64,000 bases of DNA from Solwaraspora sp. WMMD792 (GTDB lineage Bacteria; Actinomycetota; Actinomycetes; Mycobacteriales; Micromonosporaceae), in NCBI RefSeq assembly GCF_029626105.1, contig NZ_JARUBH010000009.1, positions 1,054,001 through 1,118,000 of the forward strand, written 5' to 3'. Each line of letters begins with the position of its first letter. Position 1 is the first letter of the stretch. Shown one piece after another: positions 59,253 to 64,000 of this stretch. The position numbers were made by a program, and so were the translations under genes. The notes under the pieces are model-generated. The model saw only the letters and a program-made list of their open reading frames with translations. It was not told the origin of the DNA and ran no database searches.

Positions 59253-60185
59253 CCCGCCTCGGCGAATTGGCCGGGCACCGACCACCCCGACCGCCGTCGC
59301 GCCCGCCCGCCCGGCGGCGGCCAGTGCGGTCACCGGATCATCGCCGGCGAGCCAGGCGGCGAGTAGCCCTGCGGCGAAGGCGTCACCGGCACCGGTCGGG
59401 TCGACCACCGGCACGGTCGCAGCCGCCGCCGACACCACCGTCGCCGGCGACATCACCGTTGCCGGCTCGTGCCAGACGGCTCCGCCGGAGCCCCGCTTGA
59501 CCACCAGCCGCCGGACCGGTGCCGGGGTCGGCAGTCCGTCGGCCAGCCCCAGCGCCGTGGCCTCGTCGAGGTTGGCCAGCAGCAGGTCGGTCCCGCGTAC
59601 CCAGTCGAGGAACCTCGCCGGTCCGGCGGCCAGCAGCGGAGCCGCCGACGCCGCGTCGACGCTGGTCGACATGCCGTGCGACCGGGCGGCGACCAGCGCG
59701 TGCCGGCCGGCCTCCCGGCTGCCCGGGTGCAGCAGCGGGTAGCCGGACAGGTGCAGGTGTGTCGCGTCGGGGTACAGCGCCACGGCGTCGTCGACGTCAC
59801 CGGCCCGCAGCGACAGGTTGGCACCTCGGTCGGCGACCATCGACCGCTGCTCACCGTGGGCCAGCACGATCACCGTGCCGGTCGCCGTGCCCGGGCAGCG
59901 CCGTACCGCGAGGTCGACCCCGGCCTCGGCCAGCTCGGCCAGCCGGATGTCCCCGAGGTCGTCGTCGCCCGCCGCCGCCACCAACGTCACCGGTACGCCG
60001 TGCGCGGCCAGCCAGGCTGCGGTGTTGGCGGCCTGGCCGCCGCCGGTGAACCGGATCCCGCCCGCCGTGTCCGTGCCGGCCGCCAGTGGTGTGGTGAGCA
60101 CGGCCACCACGTCGGTGACCAGGTCGCCGACGACCAGGACCCGGCCGGGGCTCGGCCGACTGAGGGCCATCCCGTCGCCGGTCAC
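59220..60185 (-). CDS. PfkB family carbohydrate kinase
   Basis: A 321-residue sugar kinase: [31 protein letters not shown], and the anion-hole/catalytic [20 protein letters not shown]. It follows pseudouridine-5'-phosphate glycosidase with a GTGA overlap, so pseudouridine kinase (PsuK) activity is likely, although ribokinase-type alternatives exist. Confidence 0.85.
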   Translation of the reverse strand: MTGDGMALSRPSPGRVLVVGDLVTDVVAVLTTPLAAGTDTAGGIRFTGGGQAANTAAWLAAHGVPVTLVAAAGDDDLGDIRLAELAEAGVDLAVRRCPGTATGTVIVLAHGEQRSMVADRGANLSLRAGDVDDAVALYPDATHLHLSGYPLLHPGSREAGRHALVAARSHGMSTSVDAASAAPLLAAGPARFLDWVRGTDLLLANLDEATALGLADGLPTPAPVRRLVVKRGSGGAVWHEPATVMSPATVVSAAAATVPVVDPTGAGDAFAAGLLAAWLAGDDPVTALAAAGRAGATAVGVVGARPIRRGGSGLDVDDADR

Positions 60186-61183
60186 CCCGCCGTGCCGGTG
60201 GACTCCGCGGCGCCGGCGAACTCCGCCGCGTGGGCGGCCTCCGCCTCCGCCGCCGCCACGGCGATCCGCCCGGCGAGCTCGGCGTTGCGCAGGATGATCC
60301 GGATGTTCACCGCCAGGCTGGCACCGGCGGTGGCCGAGTGGAAGTGCGCCAGCAGGAACGGGGTGACCTCCTTGCCGGTGACGCCCGCCTCGGCCATCCG
60401 GGCCAGCCCGGTGGCCAGCGTGGTGTCGTGCAGACCCGGATCCAGTTGCTCCTGCGGCGGCAGCGGATTCGCCACCACCAGCGCACCCCCGCCGAGGCCG
60501 TGCCGGCGCCGCGCCCGGATCACCTCGGCGACGCGCTCCGGCGAGTCCAGCGACCAGTGCAGGTCGTGGCCGCTGTCGGTGACGAAGAAGCCGGGGAACC
60601 GCCGGCTGCGGTAGCCGGCGACCGCCACGCCGAGGGTCTCCAGCCGCTCCAGGGTGGCCGCCACGTCCAGGATCGATTTCACCCCGGCGCAGACCACGGT
60701 GATCGGCGTACCGGCCAGGGTGACCAGGTCCGCCGACTCGTCGAAGGTCTGCGCCGCCTCCCGGTGCACCCCGCCGAGCCCGCCGGTGGCGAACACGCCG
60801 ATCCCGGCCGCCGCCGCGACCACGCTGGTGGCGGCGACCGTCGTCGCCCCGTCCACGCCGCTCGCCGCGGCCAGCGCCAGGTCCCGGGCGGAGAGCTTGG
60901 CGACGGTGTCGGAGCCGGCCAGCCGGGTGAGCTCGGCGTCGTCCAGGCCGACCACCAGCCGACCGCCGAGCATGCCGATGGTGGCCGGCACCGCGCCGGT
61001 GGCCCGTACCGCGGCCTCGATCTCGCGGGCGACCCGCAGATTGTCGGGTCGGGGCAGGCCGTGTGCGATGATGGTGCTTTCCAGGGCGACGATGGCCCGT
61101 CCGTCCCGGCGGGCGTCGGCCACCTCGGCGCCGTACTGGATGTCGTAGTGCAACGGCCCGGTGCGGCCTGCGGATTCTGCCAT
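60182..61183 (-). CDS. psuG: Pseudouridine-5'-phosphate glycosidase
   Basis: A 333-residue lyase that splits pseudouridine 5'-phosphate: [51 protein letters not shown] and [15 protein letters not shown] (catalytic Lys). Coupled to the kinase downstream by a 4-base overlap, giving a pseudouridine salvage pair. Confidence 0.92.
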   Translation of the reverse strand: MAESAGRTGPLHYDIQYGAEVADARRDGRAIVALESTIIAHGLPRPDNLRVAREIEAAVRATGAVPATIGMLGGRLVVGLDDAELTRLAGSDTVAKLSARDLALAAASGVDGATTVAATSVVAAAAGIGVFATGGLGGVHREAAQTFDESADLVTLAGTPITVVCAGVKSILDVAATLERLETLGVAVAGYRSRRFPGFFVTDSGHDLHWSLDSPERVAEVIRARRRHGLGGGALVVANPLPPQEQLDPGLHDTTLATGLARMAEAGVTGKEVTPFLLAHFHSATAGASLAVNIRIILRNAELAGRIAVAAAEAEAAHAAEFAGAAESTGTAG

Positions 61184-61273
61184 GATCACCACGGTACGGG
61201 GCGGGGGTCGCGCCGGACGTTGGACCCGTACGCCACAAACTGCCAAACTCTCAGCCTGGAGGTGGGAGACGAC

Positions 61274-61498
61274 GTGACTACCGAGGTTCTTGAGCGTCCC
61301 GAGGTCAAGGATGCCGACGCCGACAACGGCCCGGAGATGTTCCACTACGTCCGCAAGGACAAGATCGCCGAGAGCGCCGTCATGGGCACCTTCGTGATCG
61401 CACTGTGCGGCGAACGCTTCCCGGTGACCCGTACGCCGAAACCCGGATCACCCGTCTGCCCCCGGTGCAAGGAGATCTACGAGTCGATGACCGGCTGA
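61274..61498 (+). CDS. DUF3039 family protein
   Basis: A 74-residue protein of DUF3039: [30 protein letters not shown] and the zinc-ribbon-like [17 protein letters not shown] precedes the GTG. Conserved in actinobacteria, function unknown. Confidence 0.85.
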   Translation: MTTEVLERPEVKDADADNGPEMFHYVRKDKIAESAVMGTFVIALCGERFPVTRTPKPGSPVCPRCKEIYESMTG

Positions 61499-61648
61499 GC
61501 CGGACTCCGATCGGCCTTCGCGTCCACCGGCCGCGAGGGCCTTTTCGTGGCCGTCGACCGCACTCCGGTCACGGCCGCCGGACGAGCGGGTAGACGGTTC
61601 CGTGATCGCCGGCTGGTCCGGGCCCGATCACGGGGGAAAGGGGTTGGC

Positions 61649-63373
61649 GTGCCGACCACCATGCCGACGGTCGACACGTTCCCGGCGCTGCGCGGTTGGC
61701 AGCGCCGGGCACTGGTGGAGTATCTGCGCCGGCGCAGCGAGGACTTCCTCGCCGTCGCCACGCCGGGTGCCGGTAAGACCACGTTCGCGCTGCGGATCGC
61801 GGCCGAGTTGCTGGCCGACGGCACCGTCGAGGCGGTCACCGTGGTCGCACCGACCGAGCACCTGAAGACCCAGTGGGCGGCGGCGGCCGGCCGGGTGGGC
61901 ATCCAGCTCGACGCCGCGTTCCGCAACGCCGACCTGCACTCGGCCGCCGACTTTCACGGCGCGGTGGTCACCTATGCCCAGGTCGGGATGGCCCCCCAGG
62001 TGCACCGGCGGCGCACGATGACCCGGCGGACGCTGGTCATCCTCGACGAGATCCACCACGCCGGTGACTCCCGGTCCTGGGGCGACGGGATCAAGGCCGC
62101 GTTCGAGCCGGCCGTCCGCCGGCTGATGCTCACCGGTACGCCGTTCCGCTCGGACGACAACCCGATCCCGTTCGTGCGTTACGAAGCGGGCGGCGACGGC
62201 CTGCCGAGGTCTCGGGCGGACAGCATCTACGGCTACTCCGACGCGCTGCGCGACGGAGTGGTCCGGCCGGTGCTGTTCCTGGCGTACTCGGGGGAGACCC
62301 GGTGGCGGACCAGCGCCGGGGACGAACTCGCCGCCCGGCTGGGCGAGCCGATGACCCAGGACCTCATCGCCCAGGCCTGGCGGACCGCGCTGGATCCGGC
62401 CGGGGACTGGATGCCGGCGGTGCTGCGCGCGGCCGACGCCCGGCTGACCTTCCTACGTGACGGCGGCATGTCCGACGCCGGTGGTCTGGTCATCGCCAGC
62501 GATCAGGCGGCGGCCCGCTCGTACGCCCGGCTGCTGGAGCGACTGACCGGGGAGAAGGCCGCAGTGGTGCTCTCCGACGACGCCGGCGCGTCGGCCCGGA
62601 TCGCCGCGTTCGCCCGGTCCGAGCAGCGCTGGATGGTGGCGGTCCGGATGGTCTCCGAAGGGGTGGACATCCCCCGGCTGGCTGTCGGCGTGTACGCGAC
62701 CAGCGCCTCGACGCCGCTGTACTTCGCCCAGGCGATCGGCCGGTTCGTCCGGGCCCGCCGGCCGGGGGAGTCGGCGACGGTGTTCCTGCCCAGTGTCCCG
62801 CACCTGCTCGGGCTGGCCAGTGAGATGGAGGCCGAGCGGGACCATGTGATCGGGGCGGCCAAGAAACGGGAGGGCTTCGACGACGATCTGCTGGAGCGTG
62901 CCCAGCGCAACGAGCAGGCCAGCGGGGAGCTGGAGAAGCGGTTCGAGGCGTTGTCGGCCACCGCCGAGCTGGACCAGGTGATCTTCGACGGCGCCTCGTT
63001 CGGTACCGGGGCCCAGGCCGGCACCCTCGAGGAGGAGGAGTACCTCGGCCTGCCCGGCCTGCTCACCCCCGATCAGGTCACGGTACTGCTGAACCGTAGG
63101 CAGGCCGAGCAGGTCGCGGCGCAGCGGCGGGCCCGGTCGGCGGATCAACCGGTACCCGCCGCCCGGCCGGCGGAACGGCCACCGACCGCCGGGGAGCGGC
63201 GGATCACCCTGCGCCGTCAGCTGAACGCCCTGGTCGCCGCGCACCACCACCGCACCGGGCTGCCGCACGGCAAGATCCACGCCGAGTTGCGGCGGCGGTG
63301 CGGCGGCCCACCGAGCGCGCAGGCCACCATCGAGCAGCTGGAGGAGCGGATCGCGATGGTGCAGACGCTGTGA
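61649..63373 (+). CDS. DEAD/DEAH-box superfamily 2 helicase
   Basis: A 574-residue helicase: Walker A AVATPGAGKTTFALRIA, VVTYAQVG, motif II LVILDEIHHAGDSRSW, motif III LTGTPFRSDD, motif VI QAIGRFVRARRPGES. GTG start at 61649 after GGGGGAAAGGGG. C-terminal part is helical (EKRFEALSATAELDQVI). Resembles RadD/DEAH-type helicases linked to repair; the exact role is unknown. Confidence 0.85.
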   Translation: MPTTMPTVDTFPALRGWQRRALVEYLRRRSEDFLAVATPGAGKTTFALRIAAELLADGTVEAVTVVAPTEHLKTQWAAAAGRVGIQLDAAFRNADLHSAADFHGAVVTYAQVGMAPQVHRRRTMTRRTLVILDEIHHAGDSRSWGDGIKAAFEPAVRRLMLTGTPFRSDDNPIPFVRYEAGGDGLPRSRADSIYGYSDALRDGVVRPVLFLAYSGETRWRTSAGDELAARLGEPMTQDLIAQAWRTALDPAGDWMPAVLRAADARLTFLRDGGMSDAGGLVIASDQAAARSYARLLERLTGEKAAVVLSDDAGASARIAAFARSEQRWMVAVRMVSEGVDIPRLAVGVYATSASTPLYFAQAIGRFVRARRPGESATVFLPSVPHLLGLASEMEAERDHVIGAAKKREGFDDDLLERAQRNEQASGELEKRFEALSATAELDQVIFDGASFGTGAQAGTLEEEEYLGLPGLLTPDQVTVLLNRRQAEQVAAQRRARSADQPVPAARPAERPPTAGERRITLRRQLNALVAAHHHRTGLPHGKIHAELRRRCGGPPSAQATIEQLEERIAMVQTL

Positions 63374-63389
63374 CCCGGGTAGGTGCCGG

Positions 63390-63893
63390 TCAGCCGGTCG
63401 CCAGCAGGTGGTCCAGCTTCTCGTACCCCTCGCGGACGCCGTGCTCCATCCCGCTGGCCAGCATCTGGTCGCGAGCGACCAGGTTCTCGACCAGCGACAG
63501 TACGGTGACCCGGGTACCGCCGTCCGGCAGGTCCTCGAAGGTGGCGGTGTCCAGGCTGACCCCGTCGGGCACCCCGTCGTAGGTGAAGGTCTGCACCAGC
63601 CGCTCGTCGGGGCGTACCTCGTGGAAGGAACCGTAGAATCCGGCGATCTGCTCGCCGTCGCGCCAGTTCGCGTAGCGGTAGCTGCCGCCGGTGCGGCCGT
63701 CCCAGTGTTCGATCCGCAGTTCCAGGTCCTTCGGGCCGAGCCACTGGCTGACCAGGTCGGGGTCGATCCAGGCGCGGAACACCCGGGTCCGGGGCGCGGC
63801 GAAGTCGCGGATGATCCGGATCCAGGGCAGGTCGGGGTGCGCCTCGATGCGGGTACGGGCGGTCGGGTCGTCGGTCGTGGTCGTGGCTTTCAC
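63390..63893 (-). CDS. SRPBCC (AHSA1-like) protein
   Basis: A 167-residue START/Bet v1-fold protein: IRIIRDFAAPRTRVFRAWID, LVSQWLGPKDLELRIEHWD, GGSYRYANWRDGEQIAGFYG and GMEHGVREGYEKLDHLLATG. Coupled (GTGA) to an ArsR-type regulator upstream, a common actinobacterial pair of unknown purpose. GTG start at 63893. Confidence 0.88.
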   Translation of the reverse strand: MKATTTTDDPTARTRIEAHPDLPWIRIIRDFAAPRTRVFRAWIDPDLVSQWLGPKDLELRIEHWDGRTGGSYRYANWRDGEQIAGFYGSFHEVRPDERLVQTFTYDGVPDGVSLDTATFEDLPDGGTRVTVLSLVENLVARDQMLASGMEHGVREGYEKLDHLLATG

Positions 63894-64000
63894 GCTGCTC
63901 CTTGCTGTTCGGGGTCGACTCCGTGGGTGCTGTGCCGGTCGGTGGTCGGCTGGTCGTCGTCCAGCGCGGCCAGTACGGCGTCCAGCCGGCTGAACCGCTC
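63890..64000 (-). CDS. C-terminal end of an ArsR-type regulator (partial)
   Basis: Only the last 36 codons are inside the window: ERFSRLDAVLAALDDDQP followed by an acidic tail and a stop that overlaps the GTG of the SRPBCC gene. The HTH lies beyond the right edge. The ArsR call rests mainly on the overlap with an SRPBCC gene, which is the usual pairing. Confidence 0.55.
   Translation of the reverse strand, partial: ERFSRLDAVLAALDDDQPTTDRHSTHGVDPEQQGAA

Overview
The window is chromosomal DNA of a high-G+C actinobacterium. G/C dominates third codon positions, GTG starts and GTGA/ATGA stop-start overlaps are common, and the gene content fits the family Micromonosporaceae (Micromonospora-like): B12-dependent ribonucleotide reductase, DtxR-type regulator, DUF3039, DUF3099 and DUF5522 proteins, SigB-type sigma factor, HelD-like helicase and secreted xylanase and galactosidase with ricin-type modules. 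The genus call is inference. No rRNA, tRNA, CRISPR array or insertion sequence was recognised.

Layout. 1-6.5 kb: the 3' part of nrdJ, interrupted by an intein that ends exactly at the catalytic cysteine; then a DUF2332 protein, an MFS exporter, a GNAT-like protein and a MazEF-like toxin-antitoxin pair. 6.5-12.1 kb: two paralogous AraC regulators followed by three alpha/beta hydrolases and a metallo-beta-lactamase-fold protein. 12.1-20 kb: a decayed ECF sigma factor; a 2-oxoglutarate oxygenase preceded by a 42-residue peptide gene with a consensus promoter; a divergent NMT1/SsuA-type ABC importer; and a decayed permease and histidine kinase next to an intact response regulator. 20-25.1 kb: a defence locus. 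An HTH regulator and an ImmA/IrrE-type peptidase (CapH/CapP-like) lie divergent to a five-gene, translationally coupled type III CBASS operon: TRIP13-like ATPase, uncharacterised protein, HORMA protein, CD-NTase and S-4TM effector. 25.1-28.5 kb: a flavoprotein with its XRE/TPR-like regulator, then two small cysteine-containing proteins and a GPP34 protein.

28.5-34.5 kb: secreted polysaccharide degradation (GH11 xylanase, GH27 alpha-galactosidase, CE1-like esterase with CBM2) around a DUF1152 protein. 34.6-39 kb: a DUF2089/SHOCT-like operon, then helR-alkD behind a rifamycin-associated-element-like palindrome. 39-40 kb: a PIN-domain toxin pair. 40-46.7 kb: a compact six-gene minus-strand operon (methyltransferase, adenylate-forming enzyme, alpha/beta hydrolase, ATP-grasp ligase, PaaK-like adenylating enzyme, MFS exporter). 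It looks like a small biosynthetic cluster for an amide- or peptide-type metabolite without carrier proteins.

46.9-64 kb: mostly housekeeping. TRM11-like methyltransferase, DUF5522, a lipoprotein, an IdeR-like regulator, a sulfurtransferase, the AcuC deacetylase with a GNAT/acyl-CoA synthetase fusion (likely a protein acetylation switch), SigB-like sigma factor, Dtd, a methyltransferase, an HhH-GPD repair protein, DUF3099, a PfkB kinase with pseudouridine-5'-phosphate glycosidase, DUF3039, a DEAD/DEAH helicase, and an ArsR/SRPBCC pair cut by the right edge.

The best candidates for undescribed biology are the 42-residue peptide/oxygenase locus, the adenylation/ATP-grasp operon, and the uncharacterised 156-residue protein inside the CBASS operon.
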